Assembly (NCBI RefSeq): GCF_013170805.1
Contig: NZ_CP051293.1
Coordinates: forward strand, 1,426,001 to 1,490,000
DNA length: 64,000 bases
Source: Mesorhizobium sp. NZP2077
Lineage (GTDB): Bacteria; Pseudomonadota; Alphaproteobacteria; Rhizobiales; Rhizobiaceae
Direction of reading: 5' to 3'
Shown in pieces: positions 31,937 through 40,329 of the stretch. How positions within the stretch are numbered: position 1 is the first letter of the stretch; the number at the start of each line of letters is the position of its first letter. A model generated the notes under the pieces. The model ran no database searches. It was given only the letters and a program-made list of their open reading frames with translations, and had not been told where the DNA came from. The position numbers were made by a program, and so were the translations under genes.

Positions 31937-34022
31937 AGCCTTTCAACGCGGCCTGCTCGGCAATGGTTGAAAGCACGCTGCGCACATCCAGGGTGCTGAA
32001 CGGCTTTTCCAGGATCTGCGGCCGCTGCTGCGCCGGCAAGGCCTCGACTTCGGCCTTGGCGCCGATCAGGTCTCCGGTGACCAGCACGAAACGCCGTGCG
32101 AGGTCGGGCCTTTCGGCCAGCAGTTCGCGGTAGATGGCCATGCCTGATATGCCGGGCATGCGCAGGTCCGAAAAGACGATGTCCGGCGGCATGTGGCCGC
32201 CCAGGGTGGCGGCGCCTGATTCCCAGACTGGCGCGATCCGCGACTTGATGCCCATCAGTTCGAGAATGTCGGACAAGGAGCCGGCGACATCAGGCTCGTC
32301 GTCGATGATCAGAGCGTGACGCAGGCCGCTCGAGCGTGGCTGGGCTTCGCCGACGGCGGCGATGCCGGCCGAAATGGCCGGCAACTGGACGACGAAACGC
32401 GCGCCTCTGGGCAGCACTTCCTCGAACCAGACATTGCCATTGTGCCGTTCGATGATCGATTTCGAGATCGACAGGCCGATGCCGGTGCCGACGCCGACAG
32501 GCTTGGTGGTGAAATAGGATTCGAAGATTCGGTTGCGGATCGCTTCGGGAATGCCGGGTCCATTGTCCTCGACCGAAAAGCCGGGTTTGCCCAGGTCGCT
32601 GCGGAACGTCCGCACCTTGATCAGCCGGTCGCCGGCAACACCGGCCAAAGCGTGCTGGCTGTTGATGAGGAAATTGGCCGCCACCTGCGTCACGTGGTCG
32701 GCGTCGGCCATGACCAGCAGCGGACCGGGCGCGAAATCGGTATCGATGATGATGCCGCTCGAGCGTGCGCCATAGGCGGTGACCTCGAGGGCGGCGCGGA
32801 TCACCTGATTGAGGTCGGTCTCGGCCTGGGCCGCCGGATGCAGCCGGACCATCGACAGGAAGCTCTTGACGATGCGGCCGCAGCGCTCGGCCGCGGCACG
32901 CACCTTCTCGGCGCGGACCTTGGTTTGTGGGTCGGAGGCGAATTCGTGCAACAGCGTCGATTGCGCCACCACCACCGCCAGCGGGTTGTTGAGCTCGTGC
33001 GAGACGCCGGCGAGCAGGGAGCCCATCGCCGCCATCTTCTCGTTCTGATGCAGCTTCTCGCGTTGCCGGTTGATCTCTTCCTCCGCGCGCAGCCTGTCGC
33101 GCAGGTCGCGGATCGAGCCGAAGATCAGGCGGCGGTCGGCGACCCGCATCTCGGTCGCCGTCAGTTCGATCGGGAACACCTCGCCGGCGGCATTCTGCGT
33201 CACGGTCTCGAGTCGCTGGCCGACCATCGGCGCGCCGCGGCCCGACATGTAGTCGGCGCCCGAGGAATAGCCCTTGCGGTAGTATTCCGGCACGACGGTG
33301 TCGAGCAGGTCCTTGCCGAGGATGTCGCTGCGCTGGAAGCCGAACATCTTTTCGGCGGCAGGATTGAATTCGATGATCGATCCGGCCTCGTCGATGACGA
33401 TGATGGCATCAAGCGACGCCTGCAGCATGGTACGGCGGATCACTTCGCTGGCATGGGCGTCGGAGGGCGAGTGTTCGATGGCGTCGCCGATGGCGAGCGC
33501 TATGATGTGCAGCGTTGCCTCTTCCTCGTCGGTCCACTCGCGCTCCTCGACGCAATCATTGACGGCGAGCGTGCCCCACAGATGACCGTGCGCGAAGACC
33601 GATACCGACAGGAACGACTTGATGTTCTGCTTTTCGAAATCGGTTCTCAGGAACCCTTCGAGATTGCGCGTATGGCCGGCGAAGATCTTGCCCTGCCGTT
33701 CGTCCTCGGCCACGCGCTCCAGCAGCGGATCCGAATTGACGATCGACTGCATGATGACGGTCGGTGAGGCCAGTTCCCCGCCAAAGTCGGGGGCGATCCA
33801 GTAGGCGGCCACCGACTGGGCAAAACCCTGGCCGGGCAGTTCGCGCAGGCGGAACAGGATGCCGCGCTGGCACTCCATGGCGCGGCACAGTGTTTCCAAT
33901 ATGCCTTCCATCTCGCGTTGCCAATCGCCTGCCTCGCGCAGCCGGCGAACGACGCGCACGGCCGCCATCGCCGCGCCCTGTCTGAAACCCTGTGCATCCG
34001 TGCTTGTTGCTTCGCCCGTCAT
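31935..34022 (-). CDS. Hybrid histidine kinase (GAF-PAS-kinase-receiver)
   Basis: A 695-residue soluble sensor. A GAF domain covers about 25-185, PAS about 195-310 (IIEFNPAAEKMFGFQ) and the HisKA box is GVSHELNNPLAVV near 345. The HATPase blocks are FLINSQHAL, VEDNGPGIP and GTGIGLSISKSI. A C-terminal receiver (about 570-690) has IIDDEPD, phosphoacceptor in VFSDLRMPG and lysine in EKPF. A coiled stretch, RDRLRAEEEINRQREKLHQN, joins PAS to the kinase. It lies 95 nt downstream of the OmpR-type regulator gene on the same strand, its likely partner. The start has only a weak ribosome site. Confidence 0.92.
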   Translation of the reverse strand: MTGEATSTDAQGFRQGAAMAAVRVVRRLREAGDWQREMEGILETLCRAMECQRGILFRLRELPGQGFAQSVAAYWIAPDFGGELASPTVIMQSIVNSDPLLERVAEDERQGKIFAGHTRNLEGFLRTDFEKQNIKSFLSVSVFAHGHLWGTLAVNDCVEEREWTDEEEATLHIIALAIGDAIEHSPSDAHASEVIRRTMLQASLDAIIVIDEAGSIIEFNPAAEKMFGFQRSDILGKDLLDTVVPEYYRKGYSSGADYMSGRGAPMVGQRLETVTQNAAGEVFPIELTATEMRVADRRLIFGSIRDLRDRLRAEEEINRQREKLHQNEKMAAMGSLLAGVSHELNNPLAVVVAQSTLLHEFASDPQTKVRAEKVRAAAERCGRIVKSFLSMVRLHPAAQAETDLNQVIRAALEVTAYGARSSGIIIDTDFAPGPLLVMADADHVTQVAANFLINSQHALAGVAGDRLIKVRTFRSDLGKPGFSVEDNGPGIPEAIRNRIFESYFTTKPVGVGTGIGLSISKSIIERHNGNVWFEEVLPRGARFVVQLPAISAGIAAVGEAQPRSSGLRHALIIDDEPDVAGSLSDILELMGIKSRIAPVWESGAATLGGHMPPDIVFSDLRMPGISGMAIYRELLAERPDLARRFVLVTGDLIGAKAEVEALPAQQRPQILEKPFSTLDVRSVLSTIAEQAALKG

Positions 34023-34116
34023 TTTCAGCCGTTATTCCAAAGTCATGCTCAATTCGATCGGCCCAATTCGATCGGCGAGCAACGGCTGTGAACCTGAGAC
34101 CGCGTGGGCCTGGCGC

Positions 34117-34842
34117 TCAGTTGCTGTCGCCGGTCGGCAGCGAGAAGATATAGCCTTCACCGCGCACCGTGCGCAGGAATTTCGGGTTGGCCGGATCCGC
34201 CTCGATCTTCTTTCTCAGGCGCATGATGCGGATGTCGACGGCTCGCGACGATTCCGGATCCTCGGTGAAGCCGATCGCCTCCGAGATCGCGGCGCGCGTC
34301 AAAAGCCGGTTGGCACGGGTCAGGAAAACCTCCAGCACATCGAATTCGCTCTTGGCCATGTCGATCACGGCGCCGTTGGCGCCGGTGACCAGCCGGCCGT
34401 CAAGATCGGCCTGGAACGGGCCGAAGGCGACGGAACGGCGGTCCGTCCTGGCTTTCTTGTTGAGCAGCTCCGTTGGCTCTGGAACGCGGCGCAGTACGCT
34501 GCGGACCCTCGCCAGCACTTCGCGCAGCTCGTATGGCTTGACGATATAGTCGTCGGCGCCGAGTTCCAACCCGACGATGCGGTCGAGCGCAGTGCCGGCG
34601 GCGGTCGCGTAGATGATGCCGATCGGCATTTTCGAGCGCAACCAGCGGCCGAGCGACAGCCCGTCCTCGCCCGGCATGGCGATGTCGAGAATGGCCAGAT
34701 GGAAGGATTGAGTTTCGATCAGGCCGCGCGCGGCGGCCGCGGTTTCCGCGGTCGCCACATCATAGCCGGCGGCGCCGAGATATTCGGCAACCGCGTCCCT
34801 CAGGTCGGGCTCGTCTTCGACGATAACAATTCTTGCCCGCAC
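34117..34842 (-). CDS. OmpR/PhoB-family response regulator
   Basis: A 241-residue regulator. The receiver is at 1-120: VIVEDEPDL, phosphoacceptor in AILDIAMPG and lysine in DYIVKPYELRE. The winged helix is at about 140-235, ending RTVRGEGYIFSLP. GAGGG 4 nt before the GTG at 34842 makes that the likely start; an in-frame ATG at 34902 would add 20 residues. It is divergent from the degenerate regulator at 34936 and lies upstream of the hybrid kinase gene. Confidence 0.9.
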   Translation of the reverse strand: MRARIVIVEDEPDLRDAVAEYLGAAGYDVATAETAAAARGLIETQSFHLAILDIAMPGEDGLSLGRWLRSKMPIGIIYATAAGTALDRIVGLELGADDYIVKPYELREVLARVRSVLRRVPEPTELLNKKARTDRRSVAFGPFQADLDGRLVTGANGAVIDMAKSEFDVLEVFLTRANRLLTRAAISEAIGFTEDPESSRAVDIRIMRLRKKIEADPANPKFLRTVRGEGYIFSLPTGDSN

Positions 34843-34935
34843 GATGCCCTCGCTCCCACTTTCAGTGGAAAGTAGATTGGGTATAAACATGATGTCCAGC
34901 ACTCATATCCGGTTGCAAGGGAACGGTTGGAAAAC

Positions 34936-35637
34936 ATGGCCGCACGAGCCGTCATTGCGCTTGTGTCCGTCGCCGACGTGGTGGCGACCGAACTTGCCGA
35001 CCATCTCGAGCGGCGTGGCCATGATGTGCGCCAGGCGCGGCAGCCCTGGGAGGCGGAATCGCTGCTGGCTGGCGGGGGCATCGACGTCGTCGTCGTCGGG
35101 GACAGTCTCAGCCAGGCGGAAGGGCGGGACCTGCTCAGGCGTTATGGCGGCCAAGGCGGGGGCGGCGAGGATGGGCCCGATTTCATCCTGATCTGCCGGC
35201 CGGCCGATCTCGTCGACAAGGTGCTGGCGCTCGAACTGGGTGCGGCCGACGTTGTCGAAAGCCCGCTCAATGTCAGGGAATTGGCTGCCCGGGTCGGCGG
35301 CCTGCTTTCGCGGCGGGGCAGGGGCACCCAGGAACTGATCGTGCTGGAGAACGCGACCGTCGATTTGAGATCGGCGATCGTCATGCACCGCTCCGGCACT
35401 GAGGAACAGCTGTCGCCCGGTCAGGTGGCGCTGCTCAGGCTGTTCCTGGCGAGCCCCCGCAAGGTGCTGACGCGTGACGACATCATCGCCGCCGCACCGG
35501 CCGAGAACGCCGACGCCTTCGATCGCTCGATCGATTCGCGTATCGTGCGGCTGCGCCGCAAGCTCGACACCGAAACCATCACCACCATACGCGGCACCGG
35601 CTACCGGTTCGATCCGCCGCGGCAATTCGCCGACTAA
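34936..35637 (+). CDS. OmpR-like regulator with degenerate receiver
   Basis: A 233-residue protein. The C-terminal winged helix (about 135-230, ending TTIRGTGYRFDPP) is normal. The receiver is not: the acidic pair is replaced by S11-V12, the conserved lysine by S109 (VVESPLNV), and only D56 remains. Phosphorylation by a kinase is therefore unlikely; it may be controlled by partner binding or act constitutively. It is divergent from a canonical OmpR-type gene, which may be its dimer or control partner. ATG at 34936 is used. Confidence 0.87.
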   Translation: MAARAVIALVSVADVVATELADHLERRGHDVRQARQPWEAESLLAGGGIDVVVVGDSLSQAEGRDLLRRYGGQGGGGEDGPDFILICRPADLVDKVLALELGAADVVESPLNVRELAARVGGLLSRRGRGTQELIVLENATVDLRSAIVMHRSGTEEQLSPGQVALLRLFLASPRKVLTRDDIIAAAPAENADAFDRSIDSRIVRLRRKLDTETITTIRGTGYRFDPPRQFAD

Positions 35638-35705
35638 AGGCTGGACACTCGGGCTATCTTTCTGGCTGAGCATCGGATGTTCCTACTCACCGACGCTCCC
35701 AAAAC

Positions 35706-35873
35706 TCAGCGTACCACCAGCAACGACGGACCCGATGGCATGTCATTGGCCATGGCGATTTCGTTCGCGTGGGCGCGGTCCTTGAGGAGAACAGTGGCAA
35801 GGGCGGCAAAGCCGAGCAGGCCCTGCGCATAGAGCAGTGCGGAAAGCACCGAGGCCGCGAATTTCGTTTTCAT
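35706..35873 (-). CDS. 55-residue exported or membrane peptide, unknown
   Basis: Starts MKTKFAASVLSALLYAQGLL, with a basic N-terminus and a hydrophobic stretch (about 7-29) that could be a signal peptide or anchor. A polar tail contains AHANEIAMANDM. GGGAG upstream of the ATG is strong. It lies 56 nt after the 35930-36262 gene on the same strand. Family not recognised. Confidence 0.62.
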   Translation of the reverse strand: MKTKFAASVLSALLYAQGLLGFAALATVLLKDRAHANEIAMANDMPSGPSLLVVR

Positions 35874-35929
35874 CGTTCCAACTCCCGGAAATGCGAATTT
35901 CTTCAAAAACAAGTGTGTCGCGGGTCGCT

Positions 35930-36262
35930 TCAGGAAACTCCCGAAGTGCCCGCGCCGCCCACGGAGCCCCCCGTCGCGGCGCGGGCCTTCGGTCCTCTCG
36001 GCAGCAAGTTGCCGGAGGGGCCGCGCAATGCCAGCAACCGAAGGCCAACCCGCCAGAGGGCCTTCAACCGGGCGATGCGCAGGCTGGAAACAATCCAGAC
36101 CGTGGCGGAAAACAGGGCGACGTGCAGGGTAGAGATTTCGCTCGAACTCATCGCCGCCAGCCTTGCCGCGTGGCCGCCGGCAACCGTGCCGACACCGCCG
36201 ATGACTGCTGCCGTGATGCTGATCCTGAAGAGCCAGGACCGTATGTTCGTTTTCGTTCCCAT
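35930..36262 (-). CDS. Hypothetical membrane protein
   Basis: A 110-residue protein starting MGTKTNIRSWLFRISITAAV, with hydrophobic stretches at about 10-28 and 43-60 and a basic C-terminal half rich in Arg, Gly and Ala (LLPRGPKARAATGGSVGGAG). An in-frame start at 36292 is possible. It probably forms a two-gene unit with the downstream 55-residue gene. No family recognised; base composition alone could yield such a frame, so confidence is modest. Confidence 0.5.
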   Translation of the reverse strand: MGTKTNIRSWLFRISITAAVIGGVGTVAGGHAARLAAMSSSEISTLHVALFSATVWIVSSLRIARLKALWRVGLRLLALRGPSGNLLPRGPKARAATGGSVGGAGTSGVS

Positions 36263-36457
36263 GGTCGTTGCCGTCTGCTTTCGTTGCGTCAACTTTGCTG
36301 CCGGCCCGTATCGGGATCATGCCGCTCGAAGCCGCGCTTTGTTGCAAGTTGGTTTCGAGATTGAGGTCTGCCCTTTCATATAAGAGATATTCGAACTTTC
36401 GTTTCACGGAAAATACCTATGTGCTGCATCTCATTTCTTTGTTTTGCGGGTGAGATC

Positions 36458-36541
36458 ACGGCCGCTATGGCCGTCTGCCCGTTAACCAGAGGAAACTGAT
36501 TCGAAACACAAACGAGCATTTCGCGAAATCTCTTCGAAACA
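36458..36541. promoter_or_regulatory. Palindromes and direct repeats ahead of the L,D-transpeptidase gene
   Basis: ACGGCC-gctat-GGCCGT (36458-36474), the perfect palindrome ATTTCGCGAAAT (36518-36529), and TTCGAAACA twice (36500-36508 and 36533-36541), 33 bp apart, on either side of that palindrome. The 36263-36604 gap otherwise holds no gene. Confidence 0.35.
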
Positions 36542-36604
36542 TGCCACAGCGATAAGCCGCTCATCGAATTGGAGCCGGCTGGGCCGGCAGAGAGAGGGGA
36601 CATC

Positions 36605-37060
36605 ATGCACACCACCATTTCCGCCAAGCTCATCAACATCACCGCGGCCGCGCTTACGGGTACCGCACTTCTGTTCGGCGCCAATGCAGCGCACGCCGCC
36701 AACAAGATCGTGGCGCGCGTCTCACTGTCACAGCAGGTCATGGAAGTCTCGGTCGATGGCCGGCCGACCTTTGCCTGGAAGGTGTCCACCGGCGACAGGG
36801 CGCATGTGACGCCGACCGGCTCGTTCAAGCCGACGCGCATGCATGAGATGTGGTATTCGAAGAAGTACGACAACGCGCCGATGCCGCACTCGGTGTTCTT
36901 CAGCGGCGGCTACGCGGTGCACGCTACCTATGCGATCAAGCACCTCGGCCAGCCGGCCTCGCATGGCTGCGTGCGTCTGCATCCCGACAATGCCGCCGAT
37001 TTCTACCAGCTTGTCGAGACCTTCGGGCCCGACAACACCAGCATCGTCATCGTCAAGTAG
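36605..37060 (+). CDS. L,D-transpeptidase (YkuD family)
   Basis: A 151-residue periplasmic enzyme with a signal peptide (1-31, AAHA/AN). The catalytic signature is H106 ... SHGCVRLHP with nucleophile C122. L,D-transpeptidases make 3-3 peptidoglycan cross-links or attach proteins to the wall; the single short YkuD domain is the minimal form common in Rhizobiales. GAGGGG fixes the ATG at 36605. Single-gene unit ending in a shared terminator. Confidence 0.92.
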   Translation: MHTTISAKLINITAAALTGTALLFGANAAHAANKIVARVSLSQQVMEVSVDGRPTFAWKVSTGDRAHVTPTGSFKPTRMHEMWYSKKYDNAPMPHSVFFSGGYAVHATYAIKHLGQPASHGCVRLHPDNAADFYQLVETFGPDNTSIVIVK

Positions 37061-37140
37061 CAGGCTGGGAACGGGCCGGCTTACTGCCGCGCCTGTTCAG
37101 GACTCCCGCCGGAACATTCCTGCGGTACTGAGCGCAGCCA

Positions 37141-37176
37141 AAAAAGAGGCCGGGAATTTCCCGGCCTCTTTTTCTT
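37141..37176. terminator. Bidirectional terminator
   Basis: GAGGCCGGGAA (37147-37157) and TTCCCGGCCTC (37159-37169) are perfect arms around one T, with an A-run before and a T-run after. It serves both the transpeptidase gene and the convergent RND operon. Confidence 0.85.
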
Positions 37177-37194
37177 GTTCTTCGGGGTTTTCTA

Positions 37195-40100
37195 TCAGTC
37201 CTGCAACGCCGGCATCAGCTTCGGATCCGGTTTTTCCGCCAGATGCGGCAGATCCTTGCTGGCGATGAAGGTATAGAACATCGGCACGACGAAGAGCGTG
37301 AACATAGTGCCGACCAAGATGCCGCTGAAGATCACGATGCCCATCGAATACCGGGCCGCAGCACCCGCGCCGCTGGAAACGATCAGCGGCACCACGCCAA
37401 GGGCCATCGCAGCCGTCGTCATCAGGATCGGCCGCAGCCGCACCTTGGCCGAGGCGATGATGGCGTCGCGCCGCCGCATGCCATGGGCCTCGCGCTGTTG
37501 GTTGGCGAATTCGACCAGCAGGATGCCGTGCTTGGTGATCAGGCCGATCAGTGTGATCAGGCCGACCTGCGTGTAGATGTTGAGCGTCGCCGGTGGGATG
37601 CTGAAGTGTGATCCCATGATCATGAAAATCATATTGAGATTCGGGATCATGTTGAGCGGCAACATCGCGCCGAAGATCGACAGCGGCACCGCCATCATGA
37701 TGATCAGCGGGTCGCGGAAGCTTTCGAACTGCGCCGCCAGCACCAGATAAATGACGATAACGGCCGCCGCGAATGCGATCAGAATCGTGTTGCCCTGCTC
37801 CTTCTCCTGCCGGGACTGGCCGGAGTAGTCGATGAAGAACGTGTCGGGCAGGTTTTCCCTGGCGATGTCCTCCAGCGCTTTCAGCCCGTCTCCGGTGGTG
37901 ACGCCAGGCAGCGGCAGCGCGGAAATCGTCGCCGAATTCAGCTGGTTGAACTGTTCGATGGCGGCCGGCGACGCATTGGTCGAAATCTTCACCACCGCCG
38001 ACAGCGGCACCATCTCGCCGGTCACGCTGCGCACGAAATACTCGCCGAGCTTTTCAGGGTTGTCGCGGAATTGCTGCGGCACCTGCGGAATGATGTCGTA
38101 GCTGTTGGAGTCGCGGTCGAATTGCGCCACTTCAGCGCCGCCGACAAGCAAGGTCAGCGTTCGGCCGATATCGGCGATCGGCAGGTTCAGCGCGGCGGCG
38201 CGGTCTCGGTCGATGGTTACCGTCACCTGCGGTGCATCATAGGCCATCGAATTCTGCACGACGATGAAGCGGCCGGAGGCCTGCGCCTTGTTCTTGATCT
38301 GCTCGGCCACCTCGTACACTTCCGAGGAATCGCCGGTCGAGCGCACCACCATGGAGATGGGCAGGCCGCCGCCGGAGCCCGGCAGCGTCGGCGGCGCGAA
38401 GACGAAGGCCTGGACACCCGCCACTTTTGCGATACGAGCGGTAATGTCGGCCTGCAGTTCCTTGGAATTTCGCTTGCGGTCCGCCCAGTCCTTGAAGGCA
38501 AAGCCGACGAAGGCGCTGTTTGTCGTGCCGCCGAAGGCGACGGCGGAGAACTGCGCCCGTGTTTCCGGAATGTCCTTCACCAGTCCCAGAATCTGGTTAA
38601 CATAGGTCTCGGTGTAATCGGATGTCGCATAGCGTGGCCCCGTCACAATCGACAGCAGGAAGCCCTGGTCTTCTTCCGGTGCCAGTTCGCTGGAGGTCTT
38701 GGTGAACATGAAGCCGGTCACGCCGACGAGTGCGAGCACGATGATCAACGTCAAGGGACGATAATTCAGCGAACCAGCGACGGCCCGCTCATAGGCGTGT
38801 TCGACCCGCGCGAAAATACCGTCGACAATGCGCTGGAAACGGCCTGGTGTGCCCGCCTTCAAGAGACGCGCGGACATCATCGGGGTGATGGTGACGGCGA
38901 TGATGCCCGACAGCACCACCGAGCCGGCGAGCGTGACCGCGAATTCGCGAAACAGCGCGCCGGTCAGGCCGCCGGTGAAGGCCAGCGGTGCGAACACGGC
39001 GGCCAGCGTCATGGTCATGGCGACAATGGCAGAGGCGATTTCGCGCATGCCGCTGAACGCCGCCTGCATCGGCGACATGTGGTCTTCTTCCATATGGCGG
39101 TGGATGTTCTCCACCACCACGATGGCGTCATCGACGACAAGGCCGATCGCCAGTACCATGGCGAGCAGCGACAGAAGATTGATCGAGTAGCCCACCGCAA
39201 ACAGAAGAAAGCAGACGCCGATCAGCGACAGCGGGATGGTGATAATCGGCATCATCACCGAACGGAACGAGCCAAGGAACAAGAGGATGACGACGACGAC
39301 GATGGCAACCGCTTCGGCGATGGTCTTGAACACTTCGTAGATCGAGGCGCTGATCTGGCCGGTGGCGTCGTAGACGACCTCGATCGTCATGCCTTTCGGC
39401 AGCGTCTCCTGAATCTGCGGCACGAGCTTGGTGAGCGCCGCCGCCGTCGTCAGCGGATTGGCTGCAGGTGTCGGGAAGATGGCCAGGAAGGTGCCTGGCT
39501 TTCCGTTGAAGGAGACCCTTGTGTCGGTGTTCTCCGCGCCGAGTTCGACGCGCGCCACGTCGCGCAGCCGCACCACGTTGCCGTCGGTCGAGCGCAGCGG
39601 CAGCTCGGCGAAGGCTTCCGGTGTCTGCAGTGTCGAGCGCACGGTGATCGACGAGACGACATATTCGTTCTGGGTGTTGCCGGGCGCCGACAGGAAGTTG
39701 GAGTTGTTGATCGCCGCCAGCACTTCTGCCGCCGTCACACCGCGCGCGGCAAGCCTGACCGGATCGACCCAGACGCGCATCGAGTATTGCTGGGCGCCGA
39801 AGATCTGCACGTCGGCGACACCTTCGACCGTCGACATGCGGGGCCTGATGACACGCTCGATATACTCTGTCAGCTGCTCCTTCGTCATGTTGGGATTCTG
39901 CATCGAGATGTACATCATCGCGAACTGCTGGCCGGTGCCCTTGACGATGACCGGGTCCTTGGATGCATCCGGCAAGGTGCCGCGCACGCCCTGGACCTTG
40001 GACAGCACTTCGGTCAACGCCACGTCGGGGTTGGAGCCGAGCTTCATCTGCACCGTCACGGTACTGGAGGAGGGACGGCTGGACGAGGTGACGTAGTCGA

Positions 40101-40329
40101 TGTTCTCGGTTGAGGCGACGGCGCGCGCGATCGGGGCGGAAATGAAGCCCTGGATCAGGTCGGCGCTGGCGCCTGGATAGGCGGTCGTGATGGTGATCGC
40201 GGTTTCGTCAACCTTTGGATACTGCCGGATCGACAGGTTGAAGATGCCCTGGAAACCCAGAAGCAGGATCAAGCAGGCAAGGACCGTCGACAGGACGGGC
40301 CGGCGAATGAAGAGATCGGAAAAGCTCAT
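37195..40329 (-). CDS. RND efflux transporter, AcrB/MexB-type (HAE1)
   Basis: A 1044-residue proton-driven inner-membrane pump. The N-terminus MSFSDLFIRRPVLSTVLACL is typical, with TM4 holding the proton-relay pair in AIGLVVDDAIVVVENIHRHM. Two large periplasmic loops follow TM1 and TM7. It overlaps the adaptor gene by 4 nt, so both are made together. Length and layout fit the drug/solvent HAE1 group rather than heavy-metal pumps. No outer-membrane channel gene is present here, so a channel encoded elsewhere is likely shared. Confidence 0.94.
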   Translation of the reverse strand: MSFSDLFIRRPVLSTVLACLILLLGFQGIFNLSIRQYPKVDETAITITTAYPGASADLIQGFISAPIARAVASTENIDYVTSSSRPSSSTVTVQMKLGSNPDVALTEVLSKVQGVRGTLPDASKDPVIVKGTGQQFAMMYISMQNPNMTKEQLTEYIERVIRPRMSTVEGVADVQIFGAQQYSMRVWVDPVRLAARGVTAAEVLAAINNSNFLSAPGNTQNEYVVSSITVRSTLQTPEAFAELPLRSTDGNVVRLRDVARVELGAENTDTRVSFNGKPGTFLAIFPTPAANPLTTAAALTKLVPQIQETLPKGMTIEVVYDATGQISASIYEVFKTIAEAVAIVVVVILLFLGSFRSVMMPIITIPLSLIGVCFLLFAVGYSINLLSLLAMVLAIGLVVDDAIVVVENIHRHMEEDHMSPMQAAFSGMREIASAIVAMTMTLAAVFAPLAFTGGLTGALFREFAVTLAGSVVLSGIIAVTITPMMSARLLKAGTPGRFQRIVDGIFARVEHAYERAVAGSLNYRPLTLIIVLALVGVTGFMFTKTSSELAPEEDQGFLLSIVTGPRYATSDYTETYVNQILGLVKDIPETRAQFSAVAFGGTTNSAFVGFAFKDWADRKRNSKELQADITARIAKVAGVQAFVFAPPTLPGSGGGLPISMVVRSTGDSSEVYEVAEQIKNKAQASGRFIVVQNSMAYDAPQVTVTIDRDRAAALNLPIADIGRTLTLLVGGAEVAQFDRDSNSYDIIPQVPQQFRDNPEKLGEYFVRSVTGEMVPLSAVVKISTNASPAAIEQFNQLNSATISALPLPGVTTGDGLKALEDIARENLPDTFFIDYSGQSRQEKEQGNTILIAFAAAVIVIYLVLAAQFESFRDPLIIMMAVPLSIFGAMLPLNMIPNLNMIFMIMGSHFSIPPATLNIYTQVGLITLIGLITKHGILLVEFANQQREAHGMRRRDAIIASAKVRLRPILMTTAAMALGVVPLIVSSGAGAAARYSMGIVIFSGILVGTMFTLFVVPMFYTFIASKDLPHLAEKPDPKLMPALQD

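Noticed and set aside
38071..40113. Open frame of 680 codons on the plus strand
   Set aside because: Antisense to the RND pump; His/Arg/Asp-rich product with no domain.
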